This document shows positions 9,236-18,744 of a stretch of DNA of 64,000 bases, one piece after another (the first letter of the stretch is position 1; each line of letters starts with the position of its first letter). The notes beneath the pieces were generated by a model, which made no database searches, was not told the origin of the DNA, and saw nothing but the letters and a program-made list of their open reading frames with translations. This stretch comes from Candidatus Bathyarchaeota archaeon. GTDB lineage: Archaea; Thermoproteota; Bathyarchaeia; Bathyarchaeales; WUQV01. The stretch lies in contig JAGGVF010000007.1 of NCBI GenBank assembly GCA_021158125.1, positions 1 to 64,000 on the forward strand, given 5' to 3'. The translations under genes and the position numbers were made by a program.

Positions 9236-11689
9236 CTAATATTCAGCTTTAAACTTTATTTCCGGGAAGTCTTCAACAGCTTTTCCTTCTCCGCCGCCTG
9301 AAATGATTTGAAGTTCTTTAGCTCTGCATGCTCCAACTATGTCGTCTCTGCAAAGTTCGATTGCTTCTGCATTTTCTTCGTTTCCAGCGTATACGATTAA
9401 CTTTTTTATTTCAGTGTTCAACGGCAGTCTCCTTTTTGCTTTGTCTCTTCTTATTTCGGCGATTAGTGCTATTGTTTTGTCTCCTATCTTTTCTGCCTTT
9501 TCGTCGATTAGTTCTTTGTTTACAGTTGGCCACGGTGAAATGTGTATGCTTTTGTAACCTTTCTCCTCAGCGTACATTGCTTGGTAGATTTCTTCGGTTA
9601 TGTGTGGAATGAATGGGGCAAGCAGTTGTAGGGTTCTGTAAAGCGCATTGTAGAGAGTGTACTGTGCAGCTTTACGTTTCTCTTCTCCATACACTTCTTT
9701 TCTGTAAAGTCTATCCTTTACTGCCTCTATGTACTGGTCGCACAAAACATGCCAAGTAAACTCCCTAGCAGCCTCTATGGCGATGTTAAACTGGTAGTTT
9801 TCAAGAGCCTTGCCCACTTTATCCGTGACCTTTTCAAGTTTGCTTAGAAGCCACTTATCTAAAGGTTGCAATTTCACCGTTTCTTTTGGAGTGTAGTCTT
9901 TTAGGTGTAAGCTTACGAATCTTGCTGCGTTCCAAAGCTTGATTAGAAAGCGCCAACCATATTCGACGTCTGGCCAACGGAAAGGTATGTCGGAGCCTGT
10001 TGCACCGCCGGCTGCAGCCCACTGTCTAGTTGCGTCTGCACCGTATTTTCCAATAACTTCAAGAGTAGTCACGTAGTTTCCCCTTGATTTACTCATTTTT
10101 GTTCCATCTGTTCCGAGGACCATTCCGTTGATTAAGCATGCCTTGTAGGGTTTTTCATCGAAAAGTGCTAGGTGGCGAACCATCAAGTAGTAGGCCCATG
10201 TTCTAATGATGTCGGTTCCAGACGGATGCAAGTCTGCTGGAAACAGTCTTCGCCAGTCTGGTTTGTCGGGCCACCCGGCGTGAACAGCGCAGGTTATTGA
10301 AGAATCAAACCACGTGTCTAGCACATCTCTTTCTGGAATAAACTTGTTATGTCCACATTTTGGACACTTACTTATTTTCGGAGGCTCAAGTTTCGGGTCT
10401 ATCGGCAACCATTCCGGCTCGGCCAAAATGATTTCTCCGCATTTTTCACAGTACCAAATTGGAATTGGAGTTGCAAACACTCTTTGTCTCGAAATTACCC
10501 AGTCCCAGTCTAGGCTTTTAGCCCAGTCAATAAGCCTATACTTCATGTAATCAGGATACCATTTCACTTCGTGGGCAGTCTTTTCCACTTTGTCAGTTAA
10601 TATTCGTGTTTTCATAAACCACTGTTTTCTTTCAAGAATTTCAACTGGGGTCTTGCATCTCCAGCAGACGCCTACTTCTTGCTGAATTTCCTCTGTTTTT
10701 TCAAGCAAGCCTTCTTGCTTTAAATCTTCAACTATAGCCTTTTTTGCCTCTTCTATCGTTAAACCAGCGTATTTTCCAGCTTTCTCATTCATTTTTCCGT
10801 CTTGAGTTATTATCGTTATGACTGGAAGCTTGTTTTTGGCCACGCTTTTCACGTCGGCCTTATCGCCATAAGTGCATATCATCACTACGCCTGTTCCAAA
10901 TTCTGGGTCAACCATCTCGTCGGCTATTATCTTGACTTTCCTGTTTACAATCGGGACTCTAATTTCCTTTCCAACGTAGTCTTTGTATCGTTCATCGTTT
11001 GGATTTACAGCCACGGTTACACATGCTGGTATAAGTTCAGGCCTCGTAGTTGCAATTGTTAGGTGTCCGCCTTCTTCTAATGGAAACTTTATGTAATGCA
11101 ATATGCCTTTGCGTTTTTCATGTTCCACTTCTGCATCTGCAATTGCTGTTTCGCATCTTGGACACCAGTTAACTGGATGTGTTCCCTGATAGATGAAGCC
11201 CTTCCGGAAGAGTATTATGAAGGAAAGCTGAGTTTTACGCCAGTAGTTTGGATCCATGGTTTTATACTCTGTTGTCCAGTCAATTGAGCACCCAAGCCTT
11301 ATGATGGCTTTCTTCATTAGTGCAATATATTTCTCCACAAACTGTTCGCATAAACGCCTAAACTTGTCCGGGGGCACTTCAGTTTTCTTTATTCCATATT
11401 TCTCTTCAGTTTCTACTTCTGTTGGGAGTCCGTGGCAGTCCCAGCCTTGGGGGAAATAAACGTTATAGCCTTTCATGCGTTTGTATCTGGCAACTATGTC
11501 GAAGTATGTCCAGTTAAGCACATTTCCCATGTGGAAGTCGCCTGAGGGATAAGGCGGAGGCGTATCAATGCTAAATGTCGGTTTTTCCTTGTCGTTCCAG
11601 TCAAACCGGTAGATACCCATCTCTTCCCAAAGCTTCTGCCACTTCTCCTCGACCGCAAGTATATCGAAATTTTTCGGCAAAGCTTTCAT
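9236..11689 (-). CDS. valS: valyl-tRNA synthetase
   Basis: An 817-aa class Ia synthetase that charges tRNA-Val. HIGH appears as HMGN at residues 53-56 within PPPYPSGDFHMGN, and KMSKS is exact near 533-537 (GTKMSKSRGN). A CP1 editing domain lies between about 150 and 350 (TIATTRPELIPAC), with zinc-knuckle pairs CPRC, CWRC and CEKC/CPKC around the insert. The anticodon-binding domain fills residues 590-740. The C-terminal coiled-coil arm of bacterial ValRS is reduced, as is usual in archaea. Confidence 0.95.
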   Translation of the reverse strand: MKALPKNFDILAVEEKWQKLWEEMGIYRFDWNDKEKPTFSIDTPPPYPSGDFHMGNVLNWTYFDIVARYKRMKGYNVYFPQGWDCHGLPTEVETEEKYGIKKTEVPPDKFRRLCEQFVEKYIALMKKAIIRLGCSIDWTTEYKTMDPNYWRKTQLSFIILFRKGFIYQGTHPVNWCPRCETAIADAEVEHEKRKGILHYIKFPLEEGGHLTIATTRPELIPACVTVAVNPNDERYKDYVGKEIRVPIVNRKVKIIADEMVDPEFGTGVVMICTYGDKADVKSVAKNKLPVITIITQDGKMNEKAGKYAGLTIEEAKKAIVEDLKQEGLLEKTEEIQQEVGVCWRCKTPVEILERKQWFMKTRILTDKVEKTAHEVKWYPDYMKYRLIDWAKSLDWDWVISRQRVFATPIPIWYCEKCGEIILAEPEWLPIDPKLEPPKISKCPKCGHNKFIPERDVLDTWFDSSITCAVHAGWPDKPDWRRLFPADLHPSGTDIIRTWAYYLMVRHLALFDEKPYKACLINGMVLGTDGTKMSKSRGNYVTTLEVIGKYGADATRQWAAAGGATGSDIPFRWPDVEYGWRFLIKLWNAARFVSLHLKDYTPKETVKLQPLDKWLLSKLEKVTDKVGKALENYQFNIAIEAAREFTWHVLCDQYIEAVKDRLYRKEVYGEEKRKAAQYTLYNALYRTLQLLAPFIPHITEEIYQAMYAEEKGYKSIHISPWPTVNKELIDEKAEKIGDKTIALIAEIRRDKAKRRLPLNTEIKKLIVYAGNEENAEAIELCRDDIVGACRAKELQIISGGGEGKAVEDFPEIKFKAEY

Positions 11690-11748
11690 GAACTGCTGCC
11701 TCTCAAATTATAACCAAACGGCTAGAAAATAACCACAAACTCAGATAA

Positions 11749-12594
11749 TTATTTTTTCTGCATGAAAAATTCTTCTAGGCCGAGTTGAGCCTTTTGACGG
11801 GTTTTTAAAATTTCTATTTCCTGACCTACACGTACATGCATGCCGTCGTTTGCTGCTATGGTGGGCACTCCAGTCTTACTTTCTATCAGTTTAGCTTCAT
11901 TCCTTGGGCCTCTAAATATCATTTGCATTCCAAAATGCGTTATTATGGCATTTTCCGGGTTAACTTCCTCAATTATTTTTATTGCGTCTTCGGTTGTCAT
12001 GTGTCCCTTCCATGGCTTTCCAGCCGGCCTCATAACGCATAGGATTAGCAGTCTCACGCCTTCGTAGTGTTTTCCTATTCCCTCGAAGTATTCTGTGTCG
12101 CTTGTATAGGCTATGTCGCCTACATCCTCGGTTTCAAATCTGAAGCCAACGGTGTCTGGGTCTGAATGCCTAGCCTCAGTTACAACAACGTTTAGATCTT
12201 CAACTTGAAACCTTACGCCTGGCCTTGCCTCTATTATTTTTTCTGGCATCTGCTGATGATACCGAGAAATTGACGGTCCGCATGTTTCGTTTCCGTAGAG
12301 AACGCTTCGTGCAGCCGCAAGTACTCCTCTTTTCTTTGTCATTCCACGGGTCATGGCTTCAATGAAAATTTCAGCATCAGTGTAATGGTCTGGGTGGCAG
12401 TGGGAAACAAGTAAAGCATTTATTTTTTCCGGTGGGAGCCCGCTTGCAACCGAATAGACTAGTGCTCCGGGGCCTGGATCCAAATGTAAGTTTATTTTTT
12501 CCCCAAGTATGCGTATTCCAGCTGTTCTTCGTTTCTGCGTTATTGTTGCGAATCTTCCGCCGCCGGTTCCAAGAAAGATTATTTCCAAAGTCAT
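11749..12594 (-). CDS. metallo-beta-lactamase-fold hydrolase
   Basis: A 281-aa protein with the MBL signature SHCHPDH (residues 64-70), further metal ligands in EARHSDP and ITHFGMQ, and an N-terminal FLGTGGGRF strand-loop. It most resembles the archaeal RNase Z/phosphodiesterase-like MBL group, but the tRNase Z exosite arm is not obvious. The substrate is unknown: it could be a nuclease, phosphodiesterase or lactonase. It is divergent from UMP kinase and lies 60 bases upstream of valS on the same strand. Confidence 0.8.
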   Translation of the reverse strand: MTLEIIFLGTGGGRFATITQKRRTAGIRILGEKINLHLDPGPGALVYSVASGLPPEKINALLVSHCHPDHYTDAEIFIEAMTRGMTKKRGVLAAARSVLYGNETCGPSISRYHQQMPEKIIEARPGVRFQVEDLNVVVTEARHSDPDTVGFRFETEDVGDIAYTSDTEYFEGIGKHYEGVRLLILCVMRPAGKPWKGHMTTEDAIKIIEEVNPENAIITHFGMQMIFRGPRNEAKLIESKTGVPTIAANDGMHVRVGQEIEILKTRQKAQLGLEEFFMQKK

Positions 12595-12701
12595 TGTGAA
12601 GCCTTCTTAAATTTAACTTAGCAAAGCCCCCTCTTCAATTTTTGGTTTTCTGTCTAAAGCTTTATCTTTTAATTAAGCAACGAATTAAGTGGCTGAATGG
12701 A

Positions 12702-13382
12702 ATGAGGCTTGTAATACGTTTCGGCGGCTCGGTTGTTGCTTCTCCACTTAATCCGGAACTGATAAGGAAATATGTGGAACTAATGAGGAAACTTAGGGTT
12801 GACGGCCACGAAATAGTGGCGGTTGTCGGCGGAGGAGAAATAGCTAGGCAGTTCATTCAAGCAGCAAAAAAGCTTAATTTAACAGAAGAAGAGCAGGATG
12901 AACTGGCAATCTACGTTTCTAGGCTAATAGCAGAACTTGTACGCAAAAAACTGGGAAAAGATGGATGTAAAAATATTCCTAAATCTGCCCAAGAGGCGAA
13001 AAACTGTCTCGAAAAGGGAAAAATAGTTATTATGGGAGGCATAAAACCGGGAATGACAACAGACACAGTTGCGGCATTAGTAGCTGAAGCTACAAAAGCT
13101 GACTTACTCATAAAGGCAACAGACCAAGAGGGAATCTACACAAAGGATCCTAGAAAACACAAGGATGCGAGGCTGCTGAAAAAAGTGAAAGTCAGCGAAC
13201 TGGAAAAAATATTCGAGGAAAATAGGCATAAGGCTGGGATACATCAAATCCTAGACCCAGAAGCAGTAAAAATTCTGAAGAGACTTGGAATAAAACTGGT
13301 TGTTGTTAACGGGTTTAACCCAGAAAACATTTTGTTAGCCATTAAAGGCGAAGAAGTTGGAACTGTTGTTGAATACCAATAA
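12702..13382 (+). CDS. pyrH: UMP kinase
   Basis: A 226-aa amino-acid-kinase-fold enzyme that phosphorylates UMP to UDP in pyrimidine synthesis. The family signature is present: RFGGSVVASP at residues 5-14, VVGGGEIAR, a central IMGGIKPGMTTD segment, and KATDQEGIYTKDPRKH near residues 138-153. An in-frame extension of 20 codons exists upstream but begins outside homology; ATG 12702 is chosen because the protein then opens as MRLVIRFGGSV, as in other archaeal PyrH. The pathway partner dihydroorotase lies at 38.8 kb. Confidence 0.9.
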   Translation: MRLVIRFGGSVVASPLNPELIRKYVELMRKLRVDGHEIVAVVGGGEIARQFIQAAKKLNLTEEEQDELAIYVSRLIAELVRKKLGKDGCKNIPKSAQEAKNCLEKGKIVIMGGIKPGMTTDTVAALVAEATKADLLIKATDQEGIYTKDPRKHKDARLLKKVKVSELEKIFEENRHKAGIHQILDPEAVKILKRLGIKLVVVNGFNPENILLAIKGEEVGTVVEYQ

Positions 13383-13461
13383 TAAGATTTTATTGGCTTT
13401 GTTAGAATTACTGTGGTTATGTTTACATTTGTGTCTGTAGGCTGGCAACGTAGATGATGCG

Positions 13462-14991
13462 CTATGCTGGTTCATTAATTCTTTTTCCAGTCTTGCTTGT
13501 CCATTCATCGATTGAAATTGCGAACTCTTTTTCAACCTTGTTTCTGTATAGGCTGTTGTATGTGCAGAAAGACCTAATTTTTCCGTCTGGAGTGGCGTAG
13601 TGTATTGCGCATTTTTGCACTCGGTCTAGGTCCATGTTCCAAACGTCTTGGAAGTGCATGATTCCTATCATTACCACTTTATACATGAATTGACCTAGGG
13701 CTTCATAGCTACCTTTAGTTATCACGTTTTTGATTAGACTTCGAATAAGACCAGATTTTATCAAGGATAAGAGCTTTAGAAGCTTCATTTTAGCTCTCGT
13801 CTTCTTCCCTTCAATACCCATATAATATACTTGCCAGAATATGTCCGCAAAGTTATCCACATCAACAACTTTTGTTATAGGCTTATAGGAGCCGTCATCC
13901 TCTACGACTATGAATGTTGCTGCTCCGCACATCGGATGCATGGTAAACTCTGGATACATTCTATTCTTCAGAATTTCCATACCTTTAGAAACTGGAACTG
14001 GCCAGTTAACTGGTCTCCAATCCCAGCGGGTAACTGCTCCTTGAGTTTGCTCCTCTATAAGTTTAAGAGCATCCGGGATTGTGATGCGCATTTTTCTCAT
14101 TTGCTCTTTTCTAGCTCTTCCAGCCATGGAAATGGGCTGAATGTTAACGCATCTAACAACGTCCTTATTCTTAACTGCATAATCAATTATGCTGCCTAAA
14201 TCCTTGTCATTCACATCCTTTGCCAAAGTTACAACCAAAACTATGGATTTTAAGCCTATTTCCCTAGCGTTTTCAATAACTTTCTCCTTGATCGGAACCA
14301 GATCGGCTCTTCCTCTTAATTTTTTGTATATTTCCTCCCTTAAACCGTCAAACTGCAGATAAAGCGTGTCCATTCCGGCTTCTCTTAGCTTTCTGAAGTA
14401 TTCTATGTCTTCGGCCAAGCGGAGGCCGTTACTGTTTACTTCAACATGGGTTATTCCAGCCTTTTTCGCTTCTCTTATTAGGTCTGGCAAGTCGTTTCTT
14501 AGGGTTGGTTCGCCTCCACTAAATTGTAAAGCGTTACAGGGCCAAGGCTTGTTATTTCTAAGGTTTCTGATCATTTCGACTATTTGGTCATAGCTCGGCT
14601 CATAAATGTAATTTGCAGCTCCAGCATAGGCGAAGCAAATCGGGCACGCCATATTGCATCTGTTTGTAACGTCGATTATTCCAAGAACCGTGTGGGTTTT
14701 ATGTTGGGGGCACAAACCGCAATCATAAGGGCATCCATTCGCAATTTCCGTATGTGGATTTTCTAATCCATCGCCAATATATCTGGCTGTGTACCAGTTT
14801 TTGAAAAACCACTTATAGAGTTCAGCGTCTCCCCAGTAGACATCCTCAAACTTTCCATGTTCAGGACAGGTCTTCTCAAGATAAATAACTCCGTCTTCCT
14901 CGTAAATTCTCATGGGAACCCTTCTCTGACAGACAGGGCAGATGCTCGCCGAGTACATCTCAAACTTTTCCTGTTCCTCAGCCTCCAACAT
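13462..14991 (-). CDS. tes: radical SAM tetraether lipid synthase (Tes-like)
   Basis: About 509 residues. An N-terminal Cys-rich segment (CPVC then CPEHG) precedes a CPYDCGLC cluster. The radical-SAM motif CNMACPIC (C-x3-C-x2-C) follows, then QFSGGEPTLR. This order and the surrounding phrases (DVTNRCN, YLQFDG, VNIQPIS) match my recollection of the MJ0619/MA_1486 group shown to join archaeol tails into tetraether lipids (GDGT and macrocyclic archaeol). I infer it makes membrane-spanning lipids here. The start is set at the second ATG (14991), 9 bases after AAGGAA; the first ATG at 15000 is too close to that site. Confidence 0.8.
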   Translation of the reverse strand: MLEAEEQEKFEMYSASICPVCQRRVPMRIYEEDGVIYLEKTCPEHGKFEDVYWGDAELYKWFFKNWYTARYIGDGLENPHTEIANGCPYDCGLCPQHKTHTVLGIIDVTNRCNMACPICFAYAGAANYIYEPSYDQIVEMIRNLRNNKPWPCNALQFSGGEPTLRNDLPDLIREAKKAGITHVEVNSNGLRLAEDIEYFRKLREAGMDTLYLQFDGLREEIYKKLRGRADLVPIKEKVIENAREIGLKSIVLVVTLAKDVNDKDLGSIIDYAVKNKDVVRCVNIQPISMAGRARKEQMRKMRITIPDALKLIEEQTQGAVTRWDWRPVNWPVPVSKGMEILKNRMYPEFTMHPMCGAATFIVVEDDGSYKPITKVVDVDNFADIFWQVYYMGIEGKKTRAKMKLLKLLSLIKSGLIRSLIKNVITKGSYEALGQFMYKVVMIGIMHFQDVWNMDLDRVQKCAIHYATPDGKIRSFCTYNSLYRNKVEKEFAISIDEWTSKTGKRINEPA

Positions 14992-15064
14992 ACTAATCAT
15001 TTCCTTAAAGGGAACTATATTAGGTAAAACCTAACAATTAATAATCTTTCTCATTCTTGAATGA

Positions 15065-15172
15065 TACCCTTATATTTTAAATAGAGTTGAAGTATTCGCA
15101 GACTTCTACGATGCCATAAAAGCTAACATGCTAGTCAAAGCGACTAATCAGGAAAAGCCGTTGAGGTTCTAG
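15065..15172 (+). pseudogene. possible decayed coding remnant
   Basis: A 35-codon open stretch with no start codon near its beginning encodes RVEVFADFYDAIKANMLV followed by KATNQEKPLRF, then a stop. Its amino-acid composition looks protein-like, but it has no start and no family I can name. It may be the tail of a lost gene or chance. It lies between the Tes gene and tRNA-Leu. Confidence 0.15.
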
Positions 15173-15227
15173 TAGAAGTCTAGAGTAAGGTTTATTGGAT
15201 TATGAATTGCTTATTCTGAAGAGGAGT

Positions 15228-15315
15228 GCGGCGGTTGCGGAGCCAGGTCAAACGCGGGGGACTCAAGATCCCCTCCCGTAGGGGTACGTGGGTTCAAATC
15301 CCACCCGCCGCACCA
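15228..15315 (+). tRNA. tRNA-Leu (CAA)
   Basis: An 88-base gene including an encoded CCA. Acceptor strands GCGGCGG and CCGCCGC pair perfectly, with A73. The anticodon loop CTCAAGA gives anticodon CAA, and there is a long class II variable arm (TCCCGTAGGGGTAC) as required for Leu. T arm GTGGG-TTCAAAT-CCCAC. No intron. Confidence 0.95.
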
Positions 15316-15386
15316 ACAATGCTAAAATAGTAGGTGGACCATTCTAGCAAGCTTTATGAGATTCCCAAGCACCCTTCCTATTTTAT

Positions 15387-16349
15387 CTATATGGAAAGTT
15401 TTTCTGCGAGCTTTAACAGTTTGAGATTTAGCGGTTTTTCTTTTGTGAATGATTCCTTTAAGTCGGCTGTTGTTATTTTTCCATTTTGAATGGCGGTTAT
15501 TTTGTTTCTTTCACCTTCAAGTAGCATGTTTACTGCTTTTTCTCCGAAGAGACAAGCTAACATGCGGCTTCTGGCGGTGGGGTGTCCTCCTCTTTGCACA
15601 TGGCCTAGAACCGTTATTCTAACTTCGCATTTTGTTTTCTTCTCTATAATTCTCGCCAGTTTCCTAGTTATGTTAACTCCTTCAGCTGCAACAATTATGT
15701 TGGAACGTTTACCCTTCTTGATGTTTTCAATTATTCTTTCGCATATTTTTTCCGTGTCTACTTTTATTTCTGGAACTAGGATGCTTTCTGCACCTACTGT
15801 GAGGCCTACTTCCAATGCGAGGAACCCTCTTTTTCTACCCATAACTTCTACTATGAAGACTCTTTCATGGGAAACTGCTGTGTCTCTAATTTTGTCTATT
15901 AATGAAACAGCCGTGTTAACCGCCGTGTCGAATCCTATTGTTTCGTCTGTTCCGTAGACGTCGTTGTCAATTGTAGCTGGGACTCCAATTATTGCTGTGC
16001 CGCAGTGTTGACTTAGTTCATATGCTCCTTTAAACGAGCCGTTTCCACCTATAACTATTAGGCCGTCAATTCTGTTCTTCTTCAATGTTTCAGCGGCTTT
16101 AAGCAGTCCTTTCTTTCTTTTGAACTCTGGGCATCTGACTGTATGAAGCATTGTTCCGCCTAAATGTATTATTCCACCAACTGAGCGGGGGTCAAGCTTA
16201 ACCTTGTTATCGTTTATTAGTCCTTCAAACCCCCTTCTGAAACCGAAAATCTTCAAACCTTTCGGATAGGCTGTTCTTACTATTGCCCTTATAGCTGCGT
16301 TCATGCCGGGTGCGTCGCCGCCGCTTGTCACAACAGCTATTCTCTTCAA
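15387..16349 (-). CDS. pfkA: 6-phosphofructokinase, bacterial PfkA type
   Basis: A 320-aa group A phosphofructokinase catalysing fructose 6-phosphate to fructose 1,6-bisphosphate. Key sequences: SGGDAPGMNAAI at 9-20, IGGNGSFKGA at 100-109, PATIDND at 124-130 with the catalytic Asp128, EVMGRKRG and the substrate loop GHVQRGG. Gly104 and Ala125 point to ATP rather than pyrophosphate as donor. Asn103 replaces the usual Asp that helps hold Mg-ATP. Archaea normally use ADP-dependent or PfkB-type kinases, so this is unusual and may be acquired from bacteria. Confidence 0.88.
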   Translation of the reverse strand: MKRIAVVTSGGDAPGMNAAIRAIVRTAYPKGLKIFGFRRGFEGLINDNKVKLDPRSVGGIIHLGGTMLHTVRCPEFKRKKGLLKAAETLKKNRIDGLIVIGGNGSFKGAYELSQHCGTAIIGVPATIDNDVYGTDETIGFDTAVNTAVSLIDKIRDTAVSHERVFIVEVMGRKRGFLALEVGLTVGAESILVPEIKVDTEKICERIIENIKKGKRSNIIVAAEGVNITRKLARIIEKKTKCEVRITVLGHVQRGGHPTARSRMLACLFGEKAVNMLLEGERNKITAIQNGKITTADLKESFTKEKPLNLKLLKLAEKLSI

Positions 16350-16466
16350 GCCAGCTCACTCGAACATTAGTTGATATTATGCATCATTGAAAACAGTTTT
16401 GGCTGCTAAACGTAAGAAAACTAAAATAGAATGTTCATGAAGGGTTTAATCAACGAGAGTGGTGTC

Positions 16467-18299
16467 ATGTATGGTTGGAACGGCCAAATATTACGAGTAA
16501 ATCTTTCTGAAGGCAAGATAGCTGTGCAGAAGTATGACGCCGAGTTTGCAAAGAAGTTCTTTGGTGGAAGAGGATTTGCAGCTAAAATACTCTGGGATGA
16601 ACTTCAGCCTGGCTTAGACCCTTTCAGTCCGGAAAACAAACTTGTTTTAGCTGCGGGTCCTCTAACTGGAATTCCCGGCCCAAGCTCAGGGAAGCTTGTG
16701 GTCGCCTCAAAAAGTCCACTTACTGGAGGATACGGAGACGGAAACATTGGGACTATGGCTGCTGTGCATATGAGAAAAGCCGGATACGACACTGTTGTAA
16801 TTGAGGGAAAAGCCGAGAAGCCAGTTTACCTGTATGTTGAAAATGGGAAGGTAAGTATAAACAGCGCTGAAGGTCTCTGGGGCCAAACAACTTTTGATGC
16901 AGAGAGAAAAATCAAAGAGGTTCATGGAAGAAACGTTGGAGTAATCACCATTGGCCCCGCTGGAGAAAACCTCGTTAGATATGCGACAACTGTTTCCCAA
17001 GAAGGCCGAGCTGGAGGAAGACCTGGAATAGGTGCGGTTATGGGGTCTAAAAATCTTAAGGCAGTAGTTTTTAAGGGAACAAAGGAGGTTTCTTTGGCTG
17101 AGCCGGAAGCTTACAGAAAGCTTGTTACTGAATGTTACAATAGTATAAAGTCTAGTCAAGGTTATGGCTTCTGGATAAGGCAAGGAACCATGATGACTAT
17201 TGAATGGTGTAATGAAAACTCTGTTTTGCCGACAAGCAACTTTAAGGAGGGAATCTTTGAGTATTATCGATGCATAGACGGCTATTCTTTGGAAGCCATG
17301 AAGCTCAAGCGTAGAGGATGCCCCAACTGCAACATGCAATGCGGAAACGTTGTAATCGACCTAGAAGGAAGGGAATCCGAGCTTGACTACGAAAATGTTG
17401 CAATGCTAGGTTCAAACATTGGAGTAAACCAGCTTGGAAAAGTTGCAGTTCTAAACAGAATGGCGGACGAACTTGGACTTGACACAATTTCTTTGGGAAA
17501 CACGTTGGGCTTTGCGATGGAAGCAACGGAAAAGGGACTTTTAAAGGATGGAATAGAGTGGGGAGACTTTGAAAAGGCTAAGTCTCTAGTTGAAGATATC
17601 GCCTACAGACGGGGCTTAGGAGACTTACTTGCCGAGGGAGTTATGCGTTTAAGCCAAAAAATCGGCGGGGGATCCGAAAGGTGGGCTATGCACGTTAAGG
17701 GATTAGAAATTTCAGCCTATGACTGCCACACGGTGCCCGGAATGGCTCTTGCTTTTGCAACTTCGCCTATCGGTGCTCATCATAAAGACGCATGGGTTAT
17801 CTCTTGGGAGGTTAAGACTGACCGGGAAGGCTACACTCAACAAAAGGTTGACAAGGTCATAGAATTTCAAAGAATTCGAGGCGGAATGTTTGAATGTCTA
17901 GTTTCATGTCGACTGCCATGGATTGAACTTGGATTCGAGCTTGAATGGTATCCCAAACTTTTGAAGGCTGCAACCGGTTTAACTTTCACTTTGGAAGAGC
18001 TTACAAGCGTTTTGGGCGACAGAGTTTACGCTTTGATAAGGGCTTTCTGGATTAGAGAAAAGCAAACGTGGAGCAGAAGCTATGACTATCCGCCTGCGAG
18101 ATGGTTTGAAGAACCCTTAACAAAGGGGCCATACGCTGGCAAAAGACTTGACAAAGAAAGATTCGATGAGCTTTTGAGCATGTATTATGAGGCTAGAGGC
18201 TGGGATAATCGAGGGATACCCAGAAAAAGCACTTTTGAGAAATTGGGATTAACCGAAGTGGCGAGTACGCTTGAGAAGTATGTTTCATTAAGCGATTAG
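16467..18299 (+). CDS. aldehyde ferredoxin oxidoreductase (tungsten enzyme)
   Basis: A 610-aa AOR-family enzyme, oxidising aldehydes to acids with ferredoxin as acceptor through a tungstopterin and a [4Fe-4S] cluster. Cluster ligands are CPNCNMQC (Cys285, Cys288, Cys292) and a late cysteine near 477 or 481 in CLVSC. Pterin-binding segments include [10 protein letters not shown] near the N-terminus and [17 protein letters not shown]. The ORF is open 12 codons further up, but ATG 16467 gives the typical [13 protein letters not shown] start. It stands alone, without an adjacent small ferredoxin subunit. The exact aldehyde is unknown. Confidence 0.9.
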   Translation: MYGWNGQILRVNLSEGKIAVQKYDAEFAKKFFGGRGFAAKILWDELQPGLDPFSPENKLVLAAGPLTGIPGPSSGKLVVASKSPLTGGYGDGNIGTMAAVHMRKAGYDTVVIEGKAEKPVYLYVENGKVSINSAEGLWGQTTFDAERKIKEVHGRNVGVITIGPAGENLVRYATTVSQEGRAGGRPGIGAVMGSKNLKAVVFKGTKEVSLAEPEAYRKLVTECYNSIKSSQGYGFWIRQGTMMTIEWCNENSVLPTSNFKEGIFEYYRCIDGYSLEAMKLKRRGCPNCNMQCGNVVIDLEGRESELDYENVAMLGSNIGVNQLGKVAVLNRMADELGLDTISLGNTLGFAMEATEKGLLKDGIEWGDFEKAKSLVEDIAYRRGLGDLLAEGVMRLSQKIGGGSERWAMHVKGLEISAYDCHTVPGMALAFATSPIGAHHKDAWVISWEVKTDREGYTQQKVDKVIEFQRIRGGMFECLVSCRLPWIELGFELEWYPKLLKAATGLTFTLEELTSVLGDRVYALIRAFWIREKQTWSRSYDYPPARWFEEPLTKGPYAGKRLDKERFDELLSMYYEARGWDNRGIPRKSTFEKLGLTEVASTLEKYVSLSD

Positions 18300-18305
18300 C
18301 CGTTG

Positions 18306-18626
18306 CTAGCCGAAGAGTGCTCCTAGGCCTTCCAGTGCAGCTTCTTCCTTTTCTTTTTCTTCTTCCTCTTTCTTCTCTTCTTTCTTTTCCTCTTCTGCTG
18401 GAGCGGCTGGTGCAGCTGGCGCTGCGGCTGGAGCAGCCATTAAAGTGGGTGCAGACTTGATGGCTTCTTCTATGTCGACTTCCGATAAGGCTGCAACTAA
18501 AGCCTTAACTCTTGCTTGGTCTGCCTCTACTCCTGCGGCTTTCAAAACTTGGGCTACACTTTCCTCGTTAATTTCCTTTCTCGCTTTATGAAGGAGCATT
18601 GCAGCGTAAATGTATTCCATACCCAT
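18306..18626 (-). CDS. rpl12: ribosomal protein P1/L12 (archaeal stalk)
   Basis: About 106 residues: an N-terminal dimerisation domain ([21 protein letters not shown]), an Ala/Pro hinge ([16 protein letters not shown]), a charged KE-rich stretch and the closing GLGALFG that recruits GTPase factors. The start is taken as the ATG at 18626, about 10 bases after GGGAG; the ATG at 18620 (MEYIYAAM) is an alternative. It follows L10 after a gap with its own TATA-like element, consistent with higher expression of the multi-copy stalk protein. Confidence 0.93.
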   Translation of the reverse strand: MGMEYIYAAMLLHKARKEINEESVAQVLKAAGVEADQARVKALVAALSEVDIEEAIKSAPTLMAAPAAAPAAPAAPAEEEKKEEKKEEEEKEKEEAALEGLGALFG

Positions 18627-18719
18627 ATTCATCATTCTCCCATTCTGAAAGTTGAATACTCCCATTTCAACCTTTCGCGTTAGAGCCTTTGAAACGTGTT
18701 TAGTTCTAGGTTAAACTAA

Positions 18720-18731
18720 ACTATATAAACG
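18720..18731 (-). promoter_or_regulatory. TATA box for the L12 gene
   Basis: Reads CGTTTATATAGT on the minus strand, in the 118-base gap between the L10 stop and the L12 start. It suggests that L12 has its own promoter inside the ribosomal operon. Confidence 0.45.
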
Positions 18732-18744
18732 TTGCTGGAAGCTT

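Noticed and set aside
15490-15957. 155-codon ORF antisense to pfkA
   Set aside because: Fully within the phosphofructokinase gene; no motif and no independent start signals.
16707-17339. 210-codon ORF antisense to AOR
   Set aside because: Long, but fully inside the AOR gene, with shadow-type composition and no recognisable domain.
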